A stretch of 50,837 nt of DNA, taken from the NCBI GenBank assembly GCA_948468465.1, contig CAOKJJ010000007.1:1-50837 (forward strand). The letters run 5' to 3'. The notes under the pieces were generated by a model that worked only from the letters and a program-made list of their open reading frames with translations, was not told where the DNA came from and searched no databases. This stretch comes from an uncultured Eubacterium sp. Its GTDB lineage: Bacteria > Bacillota_A > Clostridia > Lachnospirales > Lachnospiraceae. A program made the position numbers and the translations under genes. Positions 1 through 9,807 of this stretch are shown here, piece after piece (within the stretch, counting starts at the first letter, position 1; each line of letters starts with the position of its first letter).

Positions 1-656
1 TGATTCAGCGTTGCTACATCCCGCATATTTCCTTTTACAGTCGGATTTTCATCTTTCCACTGCTTAGATGTTTTTCCAAACAGAACCACATTTAACATAT
101 CTGCCTCATTAGCATATGTATAAGCTATCTGTGCAGGAGTTAATTCTGACGGAATCAAATTGTCCTTAATTGCATTAGTATGTATCCTGTAATTTAACTT
201 GGAAATTTCTCTGTTCAAATTCCAGTTCAAAGACAATCGACTATTTTCATCTGTCTTTAATCTTCTATAATCCTTCATAATATATAATTGGAACTCAGGC
301 GAAATCCAAGTTGCGAAAGACATAGCAATATCACTATGGGCATATGTTCCACCATAACGTCCCGCTTTTGAAGCAATGCCAATGGCATTTGTAGCTTCTA
401 TCCACTTCTTTGGTGACATTGTAAATGCGTTTGCTCCTGCCTTTTTTCTAAACCCCTCGAATTCGAGGGGTTTAAAATCTGGATTATGAAGTCTTTCCCA
501 TAATCCCAGAAATTCTATCACATCCCTGTTTCTCATCCAGTTTTGAATAACTGCTGTTGGGTCATCACTTTTATATCGAGCTATATCCGTCAATGAAATA
601 AATTCATTTTCAAAGTCCTGCGTATAAATACCAATATCTATTCCATTTGCATGAAT
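1..656 (-). pseudogene. KilA-N domain protein, truncated at both ends
   Basis: The minus strand is open from about 656 to the window edge. It encodes a KilA-N DNA-binding-type protein: an ISLTDIARYK segment, then NWMRNRDVIEFLGLWE, and a later AHSDIAMSFATWISPEF segment, which is the usual order in this phage/mobile-element family. There is no start codon: the frame reads IHANGIDIGIYTQ and meets a TAA immediately upstream (657-659), so roughly the first five to ten residues and the promoter are missing. The 3' end lies outside the window. Family members are common in phages, phage-like islands and defence regions, usually as accessory genes or antirepressors. The 5' loss coincides with the 5' loss of the plus-strand fragment starting near 647, so one deletion probably removed both starts. 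Confidence 0.75.
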
Positions 657-2005
657 TTATTCCTGAAGCAAAACGAGCATTATTGTCGGCTACAGATGCA
701 TACAAATTTGAAGAAGATGAAATAGAAGTTATTAAACAATTTAAAATTAATGTTCCGATTCATGAATATGCTATTTATACGGAAGGGGAAGGAAAATATA
801 TTGCCATATTTGGTAAAAATACAAGTGTCCATGCTTTTAATATAAAGACTGGAGAAGAAGTATTGTATAAAATCCCCGAATGGATTGAAAGCGGAACAAG
901 CCATGATATGCACATCATAATGTGTGATGAAAACCAACTCTTAGCATGCAAAAATAACTTTTGAAAAAAAGCAGAAACAACTAGAAAATAATTTTTATGT
1001 GCCAAGACTTATTCCACTTGAAAATGTTAAGATTAATGGAGAGAATATGGATCTTACACTTTCTGTAACCGGAAATACAATGCTCCTTATTAATTGCCAG
1101 TCCGGAAATGTTATATCCGAAATCACATTTACAAACGAAATAAGAGGCGCATTCCTGCAAAAAAATAACTCAGATTTTTCAAAGCATGATTATGGTCTTT
1201 TACCATTAGGATATGAGGAAGATGTACTTACCGTTATTTTTGAAAATGGTGAATGTGCGGATTATTCTTTTCTTGATAAACACACACATGAATCTTACAA
1301 AGTATTTGAAAGCGGAGTTATATATCCTGAAAAAACAAACGATTATTTTCTGATCTCTTATAAAAATGGTTTTTTAATATTTCAAGAAAACAGCTGCATA
1401 TATTACGACATCAAAAAAGACTCTGTATTGTGGGAGAATCCAGATATTCACCATAAAAATGATGCTAATAGAGAATTACTCTATAAGAAAGGTTTTTGGT
1501 TGAATATGAATAACACTTATGAATATTTAAAAACAGATGCTTCCGAACAAAATATTTTGATTGGCAACTTTTCCAGTGATTTTTCCTATCAGATACAATT
1601 TTTAAATGGAGAAACTGGAAAGGTTGTTAAAACAAGTGAATTAAATTTACAGTCCTATAATGATACTCCTTATAAATTGGAGAAAATCAGCGATTTCAAA
1701 AACTACAATGGAAAATTATTTTTTGCCCTGAAATTGGACGGAATGAATGTTATCAAGCAGCTTTTTTAGACATAAAGAACAATGACTTATATGTTTCATC
1801 AGAAGACATTGCTAAAAATATCATGTTAGTACCGACCCCTTGCTGGTCTGAAGATGATGAACATTTTGCGATCCGAGCCAATGATTATATTGTCATATTT
1901 TCCAATATTGGGAAGCAGGAATTTGTCATTTATACAAAAGAATATATTTTTGTGGGTTTTGTTTTTGTTGATAACATTTTATACGTGATCGGTGAATTAA
2001 CGCAT
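647..2005 (+). pseudogene. Beta-propeller-like protein fragment with two frameshifts
   Basis: Three plus-strand reading frames join into one protein if single-base shifts are allowed near 955-962 (at CTTTTGAAAAAAA) and near 1738-1769. Bridging the first shift gives a continuous KNNFEKKQKQLENNFYVP passage; bridging the second gives KLDGRNECYQAAFLDIKNN. The protein is rich in short beta-strand-like repeats with aromatic and glycine turns (for example FNIKTGEEVLYKI and FLNGETGKVVKTSEL), which suggests a WD40- or PQQ-like propeller, but I cannot name a family. The 5' end is cut at about 647, facing the truncated KilA-N gene, and the 3' end passes into an unrelated macro-domain tail near 2000. I regard it as a decayed gene; raw-read errors at the homopolymers are the alternative. 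Confidence 0.6.
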
Positions 2006-2263
2006 GATGAATTTCTCGACTGTCTGTCAGTATTATGGAAAGAAATTGATAAATACTATGGACAAATGGATGTATGTATGCCTATATTGGGTTCCGGAGT
2101 TACCCGTATGGGCGATGAATCGCTGACACAGCAAAAATTATTGGACATCATCATCGAATCATACAAATTGAGCGCTCATAAATTAAAGCCACCTTGTCAG
2201 CTGCATATCATATGCAAAAAACGTGATGACTTTTCATTAAATAAAATCGGTGAAACTATATAG
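2006..2263 (+). pseudogene. C-terminal tail of a macro-domain-like (DUF6430-type) protein
   Basis: The last ~85 residues in this frame change character. They read DFLDCLSVLW-like (here EFLDCLSVLW), then CMPILGSGVTR and a helix LLDIIIESYKLS, and end with LHIICKKRDDF. This arrangement matches my recollection of the C-terminal half of macro-domain-like DUF6430 proteins, which are found near TIR/Thoeris-type defence genes. The N-terminal half of that domain is absent and is replaced by the propeller-like fragment, with no stop at the junction. It is therefore probably a fusion scar, not a working gene. The junction position (about 1995-2010) is a judgement from sequence character only. Confidence 0.45.
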
Positions 2264-2268
2264 CAAAC

Positions 2269-3213
2269 TTACATAAAATCAAAAAGTGACAGCTGCCCGT
2301 CCACACATGTCTGGATATTGCGCTCTTTGATCCTATCGTTCGGCTCTATCTCTCCAATAAGAATCGGCGCTGACGGATGATGGATGCCTGTGTTTCGCAT
2401 AGCAGCGCTTTTGCTGCTGTTTGCATAGCAATACAGGCATCCGTTTGGACATGTGTCGTAAGCGCCGATATCTATACTGGCAATGCAGCCGCATGCCGGG
2501 CGCTGGTTTTTGTCCTTTTCAATATCCAGCTTATAATGTCCTATTCTTTCAAAACGTTCTCTGTCAATGCAATGTGCATGCGGGATTCCCAGTTTCGCGA
2601 ACTGCGCGGATTCACAGCAGGCATCTATATAAAATCCATATCTGTGTGCCGTTTCCGAGAATCTCTGCATAAGTTCAATCCGCTGTTTTTCCGTATCCTG
2701 CCGGATATTCAGCTGCCTTATATTTTGCATTGTATGATCGTATAGATCCAGAAAACTTACCGTACATTTTTCCGTATAGCCGCCAAGCTTTGCAGCCAGT
2801 ACGCTGAAATACTTACAGTGATATTCCATTGTATACCGATCATTAAAAAATATCGGGTCATATCTCCAGACTACTTTTTCCCGGCCAATCGTTTTTGACA
2901 GCTGCCGGAACGCGGGGATCAATTCCTTATTTTTGGATGGGATATTTGGTTCCACATCTTTGCCATATGCGGTCAGTGTAAATTGAAAATAATAGGGATA
3001 CTTCTCAAGTTCCACAAGCCGGCTCAGCATGGGTATCGGATTTTTTGTCCAAAAAACAATTCCGTCTACAACCTCCGGCGACAGATCGATCCTGCTTATC
3101 TGCTGTCTGTTCCTTGGATGTCTTACAAAGACATATTTTTCTCTCAGGCGCTGGTAAAACCATTCCGAATAACGGGCCGGGATATCCGTCCTTCTGCTTG
3201 CACTTATGATCAT
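2269..3213 (-). CDS. DUF1848 family protein (predicted iron-sulphur/radical-SAM-like)
   Basis: This is an intact 314-residue protein beginning MIISASRRTDIPARYSEWF, the typical opening of the DUF1848 family, with FVRHPRNRQQISRI and a later VDGIVFWTKNP motif. The C-terminal third has a cysteine cluster (CGCIASIDIGAYDTCPNGCLYCYAN) that in this family is thought to bind an Fe-S cluster; by analogy with spore photoproduct lyase-like proteins it may be a radical-SAM-type enzyme, but its substrate is unknown. The start at 3213 has an AGGAGGTG ribosome site just upstream. It lies 24 bp downstream of the AraC regulator on the same strand, so the two may be co-transcribed. It converges on the plus-strand debris ending at 2263. 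Confidence 0.85.
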   Translation of the reverse strand: MIISASRRTDIPARYSEWFYQRLREKYVFVRHPRNRQQISRIDLSPEVVDGIVFWTKNPIPMLSRLVELEKYPYYFQFTLTAYGKDVEPNIPSKNKELIPAFRQLSKTIGREKVVWRYDPIFFNDRYTMEYHCKYFSVLAAKLGGYTEKCTVSFLDLYDHTMQNIRQLNIRQDTEKQRIELMQRFSETAHRYGFYIDACCESAQFAKLGIPHAHCIDRERFERIGHYKLDIEKDKNQRPACGCIASIDIGAYDTCPNGCLYCYANSSKSAAMRNTGIHHPSAPILIGEIEPNDRIKERNIQTCVDGQLSLFDFM

Positions 3214-3237
3214 GCTTCCACCTCCTTTGACTGTCCT

Positions 3238-4113
3238 TTATTTACGCATTTGGATCACACTTTCTTTTTTCCGGCACCGGGAAGGCGTGCATCCTTTCTG
3301 CTTATGAAACAGCCGGCTGAAATACAGCGGATTATCATAGCCTACAATTCGGGCAATTTCATTCACTGCATAGCTGGTAGTTTCCAGCAGCATCTGGGCA
3401 TTTGTCATTCGGATAGACGTCACAAACTGCATGGGAGTAGTCCCGGTGTATTTTTTGAAATTACGGATAAACCAGCTGACACTCATTCCTCTTGAAGCGG
3501 CATATTCTTCAATGCTGATATCCTTGTTGTAATTTTCATTAAAATAAGAGGCTGCTGTCTCCATTTCGCGATCCAGATACTCGTTTTTTATTTCATGATC
3601 GTTTGTTAATTTCCGACGAAAGATGATCAATAGATGACGCAGCAGCAGCACCATCATTTCTTCATAATCCTCCTGGCATCTTTGCAGTTCCAAAATAATC
3701 CTTTTGAATACGCGTTCATATTCCAGTGATGTCCCTACGGAAAATACCCGCCGGTTATCGGGGAATCCATATTTTCTCAGTATATTCGTGACATCCTTTC
3801 CTGTAAAGTGAATCCAGTAAGCTTCTGTCTTATCAACGCCATAATATTCGTATTTCTGAAATTCTTTTGGGCGAAATAATACTATATTCCCGGCCGTCAC
3901 AATCGTGTCATTCTCAGGATTGTCAAAATGAAAATGCGCACGTCCGGAAGCTATATAAATAATCTGAAAATCCACTCTGCCTCTGGGACGGTAAGTGGGC
4001 AGTTTTGGAAGAGAAGACAGTCGGTATGTTCCGCAGCTTCCCACAACTAGCGGTTTGCTCTTATCTTTGAAATCAATAAAGGAATTATTTTTGTATCCCG
4101 AATTAATATACAT
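3238..4113 (-). CDS. AraC-family transcriptional regulator (cupin plus HTH)
   Basis: This 291-residue AraC/XylS-type regulator has an N-terminal sugar-sensing cupin (residues about 25-130, with GRVDFQIIYIASGRAHFHF and PGNIVLFRP-like VTAGNIVLFRP) and a C-terminal double helix-turn-helix containing SIEEYAASRGMSVSWFIRNFKKYTG and VNEIARIVGYDNPLYFSRLFHK. I place the start at 4113 (MYINSGYKN) because AAAGGAGA precedes it; the frame is open further upstream but without a comparable ribosome site. It is divergent from lacZ across a 220-bp intergenic region, the usual arrangement for an AraC activator of an adjacent glycoside operon, so it most likely controls the GH2/GPH genes. Ligand unknown. Confidence 0.88.
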   Translation of the reverse strand: MYINSGYKNNSFIDFKDKSKPLVVGSCGTYRLSSLPKLPTYRPRGRVDFQIIYIASGRAHFHFDNPENDTIVTAGNIVLFRPKEFQKYEYYGVDKTEAYWIHFTGKDVTNILRKYGFPDNRRVFSVGTSLEYERVFKRIILELQRCQEDYEEMMVLLLRHLLIIFRRKLTNDHEIKNEYLDREMETAASYFNENYNKDISIEEYAASRGMSVSWFIRNFKKYTGTTPMQFVTSIRMTNAQMLLETTSYAVNEIARIVGYDNPLYFSRLFHKQKGCTPSRCRKKESVIQMRK

Positions 4114-4333
4114 AGCTGCATCTCCTTTGAAAATATGCTGGCAAAAAATATTTTTTCTTAATTGTATCATTTTGTGCATATTCTGTCCACTTCTGTTTAT
4201 AGACATTTCCCACTCCAGAATGTATGATTTTATCAACAAATTAAGTGAACGAAAACAATGGAACAGCACTCGGAGGACTTATCGTTAACTTAACAAAAGA
4301 ACAAAAATATGTATATTAAAGGAGGACTGCATT
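4114..4333. promoter_or_regulatory. Divergent promoter region between AraC regulator and lacZ
   Basis: This 220-bp AT-rich intergenic region separates the AraC gene (leftward) from lacZ (rightward). On the plus strand a possible -35 TTAACT (about 4285-4290) is followed at roughly 17-bp spacing by a TATGTA -10, then AAAGGAGG before the lacZ ATG at 4334. The weak -35 fits activator dependence. No clear AraC half-site pair could be defined by eye. Confidence 0.4.
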
Positions 4334-7300
4334 ATGATTGTACCACGTTACTACGAAGATCTGGGTATGCTGCATGACAATACCATGCCCGCGAGAGCCT
4401 ACTATATCCCGGCATCGAAACGGATGCATCATTTGGCTGAACATCGTGAGCATTCAGATCGGTTTCAGCTGCTGAATGGGATATGGGATTTTAAATTCTA
4501 TCATAGTATTTATGAGGCAGATGATGCTTTTTTCGACAGCGGCTATGATACTTCGGGATTTGACAAAATCCCAGTTCCGGGCGTATGGCAGATGGCTGGA
4601 TATGACAGCCATCAGTACACGAATATCCGCTATCCGTTTCCCTTTGATCCGCCATATGTCCCGCAGGATATTCCGTGCGGAGCATATGTACATACTTTTT
4701 CCTATCAAAAAGATCCGAACGCGCCTGAAGCATACTTGAACTTTGAAGGGGTGGACAGCTGCTTTTATGTATGGCTGAACGGCATATATGTGGGTTACAG
4801 CCAGGTGTCCCATGCTTCCAGTGAATTTGACGTAACTTCTTTCCTGCACGAAGGTGAAAATACGCTTGCTGTCCTGGTGCTCAAATGGTGTGATGGTTCT
4901 TATCTGGAAGACCAGGATAAATTTCGCATGAGCGGCATATTCAGAGATGTGTATCTTTTGAAAAGACCGGAAAAAGCCGTGAGAGATTACTTCATCAAAA
5001 CAAAAATCGCAGAAGGCCATGCCGTGGTAGACATGGACGTTTACTTTCGAAAACCAATAGATACAAAAATAATCATCGAAGACATGGATGGTTCTGTTGT
5101 TGCAGCAGGAGAAATTTCACAGGATGGTTCCGTACAATTTGCTGTGCCGAATCCCGTTTTATGGAACACGGAAAATCCCTATTTATATACGCTCATCCTC
5201 AGAACAAAATACGAGGTAATTACCGACCGCATAGGTTTTCGAACTATCGAAATCAAAGACAAAGCCGTCTGTTTCAACGGAAAAAAAATCAAATTCCGTG
5301 GAGTCAATCGGCATGATTTCGATCCTGTAACAGGATTTGTGATCGGTGCCGAGCAGATAAAGGCTGACCTTATTTTGATGAAGCAGCACAATTTCAATGC
5401 CATTCGTTCCAGCCACTATCCGAACGCTCCGTATTTTTATCAGATGTGTGACCAGTATGGTTTTATGGTAATTGATGAAGCAGACCTCGAAGCACATGGA
5501 CCATTTATGCTGTACCGCAAGGAAGATACTGACCAGAACCGTTTCAGCCGATGGAACGAAAAGATTGCTGATGATCCGGTGTGGGAGCATGCGATCACAG
5601 ATCGTGTACAGCTTATGGTACAAAGAGATAAAAACCGTCCCTGCATCGTTATGTGGTCAATGGGAAACGAGAGCGCTTACGGCTGCAGCTTTGAAAAGGC
5701 ATTGGAATGGACAAAAAATTTTGACCCAAACAGGCTCACACAGTATGAGAGCGCAAGATACCGTAATTATGGCATCACTTATCATTATGAAAACCTGGAT
5801 CTTTACAGCCGTATGTATCCGTCTCTGGCTGAAATATCAGAATATTTGGTAAAGGATGGAAGCAAGCCGTTTCTGCTGGTGGAATATTGCCACAGCATGG
5901 GAAATGGGCCGGGAGATTTGGAAGACTACTTTCAGATGATTCACAGCGATGACCGGATGTGCGGCGGTTTTGTCTGGGAATGGTGTGATCATGCCATTGC
6001 GCATGGCAAAGCAGCTAACGGAAAAACTATGTACTATTATGGCGGCGACCATGGAGAGATGATCCACGACGGCAACTTCTGCATGGACGGGCTTGTATAC
6101 CCGGACCGCACCCCTCATACCGGCCTGCTGGAATATAAAAACGTATACCGGCCTGTCAGAGTCGTTTCTTATGATGAAGGCAGCGGAGAACTGATCCTGC
6201 ATAACTATATGGACTTTGATGATTTGAAGGACTATTTGGAAATTTCTTATGAAATGACACAGGACGGCACACTCGTAGAAAGCGGCAATCTGAATCAAAT
6301 ATCTGCCGCTCCTCATAGCGATAAAAAAATAAATCTGAAGCTATTAATTCCGTCAGCGGGAAAAATTTATCTGAAGCTGACATACCGCTTAAAAAAGGAA
6401 ATACCTCTGCTGCAGCGCGGCCATATATTAGGCTTTGATGAAATAAAGCTAACAAATGCGGACGGCAGAAACCGCCAGGCAGTCACGTGGCTGGAAAAGG
6501 AATCCTCTTCCAGTCAGATAAAAGTTGAGCAAACAGATACACAAATTGTATTACAGTCTGAAAACTTTCGTTATATTTTGGATAAGCGAACCGGTATGTT
6601 TACACAGCTGCAGTTTGCAGGAACAGATTACCTGAACCACCCAATGGAACTGAACATTTGGAGAGCACCTACTGATAATGATATGTATATCCGGGAAGAA
6701 TGGAAAAAAGCACGCTATGACCACGCCTATACCAGAGCCTATTGTACCGAACTGCTTCAGGACAGCCATGGCGTACTGCTGATGGAGCGCCTGGCCGTTG
6801 TAGCCGCAGCCGTCCAGAAAATACTGGATGTACAAATCACCTGGAAAATTGATGGCTCCGGAAAGCTCACATCCATCATCTCTGTGACAAAAGACAAAGA
6901 GTTCCCGGATCTCCCAAGATTCGGCATACGCCTGTTTCTTAATAAACAGCTGGAAGATATCAGCTATTTTGGAATGGGGCCGCAGGAAAGCTATCGGGAT
7001 AAGCATCAGGGCTCGTCCCACGGATGGTATCAATCCAAAGTCAGCCAGATGCATGAGGATTACATTCATCCGCAGGAAAACGGCAGCCATTTCGACTGCG
7101 ATTTTGTAACATTGGAACATGAACAGTTTGGAATGACAGCAGTCTGTGAACAGACATTTTCCTTTAACGCATCTGTATATACGCAGGAAGAGCTTGAGGC
7201 CGCGGCCCACAACTACGAACTTGCAGAATCCGACAGTACCGTACTCTGTATAGACTATGCATTAAACGGCATAGGTTCCAACAGCTGCGGCCCGGTGGTT

Positions 7301-7372
7301 TTGGATAAATACCGGTTTGATGATACCGCGTTCCGATTTGAGTTCGCATGGATTCCGTTTGTTAAAATTTGA
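4334..7372 (+). CDS. lacZ: GH2 beta-galactosidase (LacZ type)
   Basis: At 1012 residues the length matches LacZ/EbgA-type GH2 enzymes. Visible hallmarks are the N-terminal jelly-roll (WYFLNGVYVGYSQ-like WLNGIYVGYSQ), FRGVNRHDFDP at the start of the TIM barrel, VIDEADLEAHGP, the acid/base glutamate in MWSMGNESAYG (E446), and the nucleophile in LLVEYCHSMGN (E517), followed by WEWCDHAI. A C-terminal beta-galactosidase small-chain domain fills about residues 740-1010 (IWRAPTDNDMY, YFGMGPQESYRDK). No signal peptide is visible, so it acts in the cytoplasm on an imported beta-galactoside. The start has a clear AAAGGAGG site. The GPH transporter begins 22 bp downstream, and an AraC regulator is divergent. 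The exact substrate (lactose or plant/mucin galactosides) is not set by sequence. Confidence 0.93.
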   Translation: MIVPRYYEDLGMLHDNTMPARAYYIPASKRMHHLAEHREHSDRFQLLNGIWDFKFYHSIYEADDAFFDSGYDTSGFDKIPVPGVWQMAGYDSHQYTNIRYPFPFDPPYVPQDIPCGAYVHTFSYQKDPNAPEAYLNFEGVDSCFYVWLNGIYVGYSQVSHASSEFDVTSFLHEGENTLAVLVLKWCDGSYLEDQDKFRMSGIFRDVYLLKRPEKAVRDYFIKTKIAEGHAVVDMDVYFRKPIDTKIIIEDMDGSVVAAGEISQDGSVQFAVPNPVLWNTENPYLYTLILRTKYEVITDRIGFRTIEIKDKAVCFNGKKIKFRGVNRHDFDPVTGFVIGAEQIKADLILMKQHNFNAIRSSHYPNAPYFYQMCDQYGFMVIDEADLEAHGPFMLYRKEDTDQNRFSRWNEKIADDPVWEHAITDRVQLMVQRDKNRPCIVMWSMGNESAYGCSFEKALEWTKNFDPNRLTQYESARYRNYGITYHYENLDLYSRMYPSLAEISEYLVKDGSKPFLLVEYCHSMGNGPGDLEDYFQMIHSDDRMCGGFVWEWCDHAIAHGKAANGKTMYYYGGDHGEMIHDGNFCMDGLVYPDRTPHTGLLEYKNVYRPVRVVSYDEGSGELILHNYMDFDDLKDYLEISYEMTQDGTLVESGNLNQISAAPHSDKKINLKLLIPSAGKIYLKLTYRLKKEIPLLQRGHILGFDEIKLTNADGRNRQAVTWLEKESSSSQIKVEQTDTQIVLQSENFRYILDKRTGMFTQLQFAGTDYLNHPMELNIWRAPTDNDMYIREEWKKARYDHAYTRAYCTELLQDSHGVLLMERLAVVAAAVQKILDVQITWKIDGSGKLTSIISVTKDKEFPDLPRFGIRLFLNKQLEDISYFGMGPQESYRDKHQGSSHGWYQSKVSQMHEDYIHPQENGSHFDCDFVTLEHEQFGMTAVCEQTFSFNASVYTQEELEAAAHNYELAESDSTVLCIDYALNGIGSNSCGPVVLDKYRFDDTAFRFEFAWIPFVKI

Positions 7373-7394
7373 AAAAAACGAAGGAGTGATTCTT

Positions 7395-8756
7395 ATGGAG
7401 GAAAAAACATATTTAAAATGGTATAACAAAGTAGGATATGGGTCGGGTGATGTAGCTGGTAATGTCGTGTATGCTTTTCTATCCTCCTTTGTCATGATTT
7501 ACCTGACAGATACGGTCGGTCTGGCATCCGGCATTGTCGGAACATTGATCGCTGTTTCAAAACTGTTTGATGGATTTACCGATATCTTTTTCGGTTCTAT
7601 GATTGACAAGACGCACAGCAGGCTTGGGAAAGCAAGGCCATGGATGCTCTATGGCTACATCGGCTGTGCCATCACGCTGGTAGCCTGCTTTGCGGTGCCT
7701 GCAAGCCTTGGAAAAACAGCACAGTATACATGGTTTTTCATAGCATACACTCTGTTAAACAGTGTGTTCTATACGGCAAACAACATCGCCTATTCAGCGC
7801 TTACCTCTCTTGTTACGAAAAACAGCAAGGAACGTGTGCAGATGGGATCTTACCGTTTTATTTTCGCATTTTCAACAAGCCTTCTGATCCAGACAATTAC
7901 GGTAGGGTTTGTAGATATGTGCGGCGGTGGCACTGCTGCATGGAGGCTTGTAGCAATTGTTTATGCCATTATAGGTTTGATCGTAAATACCGTCTCCTGC
8001 CTTTCTGTAAAAGAACTTCCTGAAGAAGAGCCAGACAAGGCTGAGACAGCCGGCACAGAAGAAAAATACGGACTCCTCCAGGCATTTCAGCTGCTTATAA
8101 AAAACAAGTTCTATCTGATGATCTGCGCGGCTTATATCTTGCAGCAGCTGTACAGCGCTATGATTGGCGCCGGCATTTATTATATGACATGGGTCTTAAA
8201 GAATAAAAACCTGTTTGGCCAGTTTGCATGGGCTGTAAATATTCCGCTGATCATCGCGCTGATCTTTACCCCGGCACTCGTAGGCAAGTGGAAAAGCATG
8301 TATAAACTGAATCTAAGAGGCTACATCCTCGCCGTAATCGGCAGAGCCCTTGTCGTCGTTGCCGGATACATGGGGAGCATTCCTATGATGATGGCATTTA
8401 CAGCACTTGCGGCTTTCGGACAGGGTCCTTGGCAGGGCGACATGAATGCTGTGATCGCTTCCTGCTCCGAATATACATATCTGACTCAGGGAAAGCGGGT
8501 TGACGGCACGATGTACTCCTGTACGTCTCTTGGAGTCAAAATCGGCGGCGGCATCGGAACGGCAGTGGTAGGATGGCTCTTGGAGCTCAGCGGCTATGTT
8601 GGCACAAATGCGACGCAGCCGCAGTCAGCCCTTACTATGATGCAGTTTATGTACCTGTGGCTTCCGTTTATCTTTGATGTTCTTATTATGCTCGTCCTTT
8701 CCAGAATGAATGTAGAAGATGCTAATGAAAAACTTAAAAGAAAAAATTTAAAATAA
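7395..8756 (+). CDS. GPH-family sugar:cation symporter (MFS)
   Basis: This 453-residue integral membrane protein of the glycoside-pentoside-hexuronide family has about 12 hydrophobic segments. It contains the family's YGSGDVAGNVVYAFLSSF opening, DGFTDIFFGSMIDKTHSRLGKARPW (cation/substrate signature) and a later KRVDGTMYSCTSLGVKIGGGIG segment. I chose ATG 7395 because AAGGAGTGA sits just upstream; an in-frame upstream extension would overlap lacZ. There is no fused EIIA domain, unlike LacS of streptococci. It follows lacZ by 22 bp, so it is likely the uptake system for the galactoside cleaved by that enzyme, under the divergent AraC regulator. Confidence 0.9.
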   Translation: MEEKTYLKWYNKVGYGSGDVAGNVVYAFLSSFVMIYLTDTVGLASGIVGTLIAVSKLFDGFTDIFFGSMIDKTHSRLGKARPWMLYGYIGCAITLVACFAVPASLGKTAQYTWFFIAYTLLNSVFYTANNIAYSALTSLVTKNSKERVQMGSYRFIFAFSTSLLIQTITVGFVDMCGGGTAAWRLVAIVYAIIGLIVNTVSCLSVKELPEEEPDKAETAGTEEKYGLLQAFQLLIKNKFYLMICAAYILQQLYSAMIGAGIYYMTWVLKNKNLFGQFAWAVNIPLIIALIFTPALVGKWKSMYKLNLRGYILAVIGRALVVVAGYMGSIPMMMAFTALAAFGQGPWQGDMNAVIASCSEYTYLTQGKRVDGTMYSCTSLGVKIGGGIGTAVVGWLLELSGYVGTNATQPQSALTMMQFMYLWLPFIFDVLIMLVLSRMNVEDANEKLKRKNLK

Positions 8757-8777
8757 CCGCCCTCATGAGATGAATGA

Positions 8778-8811
8778 AAAAGACCATTTCACATTTGTGA
8801 AGTGGTCTTTT
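8778..8811. terminator. Rho-independent, probably bidirectional terminator
   Basis: The arms AAAGACCATTTCAC and GTGAAGTGGTCTTTT flank a four-base loop, with one G-T pair. There are A and T runs on the two sides, so it can terminate both the lacZ-symporter operon and, from the other side, the mannan operon ending at 8860. Confidence 0.8.
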
Positions 8812-8859
8812 GTCGCAGTTCCTTAGCATCACAGATACTCTTCCATCAATTTCCTTCTC

Positions 8860-9807
8860 TTATTCCCTGACTGTAGTAATCAAGGCGTCACAGGTTCCTT
8901 TCACTGCATAAGCTCCGCATCCCGCCGGCAGAAAAAAGCTGTCTCCTTTTTTATATTCCACGCTTTCTCCCTGGTTCACAATCACACCCTCTCCATCCAG
9001 TATCAGGATGCTCACAAAAGATTGTTCTGAAACCTGCCCGGACATTTCCCGCATCATTTTTCCATCCAGATTCAGCTTGTCTACCGTAAAATAATCGCAG
9101 TCTGCCACATGCGGATAGCAGCTGCCGTCTTTTGCTGCGGGTGAGCGCTTTGTGACCGCAAGTGCCTTGTCTGTATGCAGCTCTCTTTTCTTCCCTTCCT
9201 TTCCAGTTCTGCCGTAATCATAAACCCGGTAAGTTACGTTAGAATTCTGCTGGATTTCTGCAATCAGAATATCTTTTCCAATGGCATGGATCGTTCCGGC
9301 CTCAATATAAAAAACGTCTCCCTTCTGTACCGGCACAGCGCGCAGCACCTCCAAAAGCGTGTCCTCCTGTATCCGCTTTGCAAATTCTTCACGGCTGATT
9401 TCTTTTTGAAAGCCATAGTATAAAAATGCGTCTTTCCCGGCATCCATCACATACCACATCTCTGTTTTTCCGTACTGTCCCTCATTTTTTAATGCATACT
9501 GATTGTCCGGATGTACCTGAATGGACAAATCGTCTTTTGCATCAATGAATTTAATCAGCAGCGGAAAATCTGTAAATTTGCCGCAGCTGCTTCCAAGAAC
9601 TGCTTTTCCTTTTTCCTCAATGTATTCTATCAGAGTTTTTCCTGCATGCTCCCCTCCGTCTATGACCGATGGGCCGTCCGGATGGCAGGACAGCTCCCAT
9701 GTCTCCGCAAGCACCTCTCCCTCATACTCTTTTCCATACTCCTTGATCAATCTGCTGCCGCCCCAAAGATAATCTTTACAGCTTGGTTTTAATTTCAATA
9801 TACTCAT
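8860..9807 (-). CDS. manA: Mannose-6-phosphate isomerase, class I
   Basis: This 315-residue cupin metalloenzyme interconverts mannose-6-phosphate and fructose-6-phosphate. Seen directly: KPSCKDYLWGG opening, the zinc-ligand motif SIQVHPDNQYA, EMWYVMDAG, and GTIHAIG with the second metal/catalytic histidine. It is short compared with enteric ManA and typical of Firmicute class I enzymes. Its ATG overlaps the stop of the GH1 gene by 4 bp (ATGA), indicating translational coupling as the last gene of the mannan operon. In the pathway, mannose-1-phosphate released by the two GH130 phosphorylases would be converted to mannose-6-phosphate by a mutase encoded elsewhere and then enter glycolysis here. 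Confidence 0.92.
   Translation of the reverse strand: MSILKLKPSCKDYLWGGSRLIKEYGKEYEGEVLAETWELSCHPDGPSVIDGGEHAGKTLIEYIEEKGKAVLGSSCGKFTDFPLLIKFIDAKDDLSIQVHPDNQYALKNEGQYGKTEMWYVMDAGKDAFLYYGFQKEISREEFAKRIQEDTLLEVLRAVPVQKGDVFYIEAGTIHAIGKDILIAEIQQNSNVTYRVYDYGRTGKEGKKRELHTDKALAVTKRSPAAKDGSCYPHVADCDYFTVDKLNLDGKMMREMSGQVSEQSFVSILILDGEGVIVNQGESVEYKKGDSFFLPAGCGAYAVKGTCDALITTVRE

Noticed and set aside
462..479. Palindrome CCCCTCGAATTCGAGGGG
   Set aside because: It lies within the KilA-N coding frame, where codons (PLEFEG) explain it. No second copy was seen, so no regulatory meaning can be supported.
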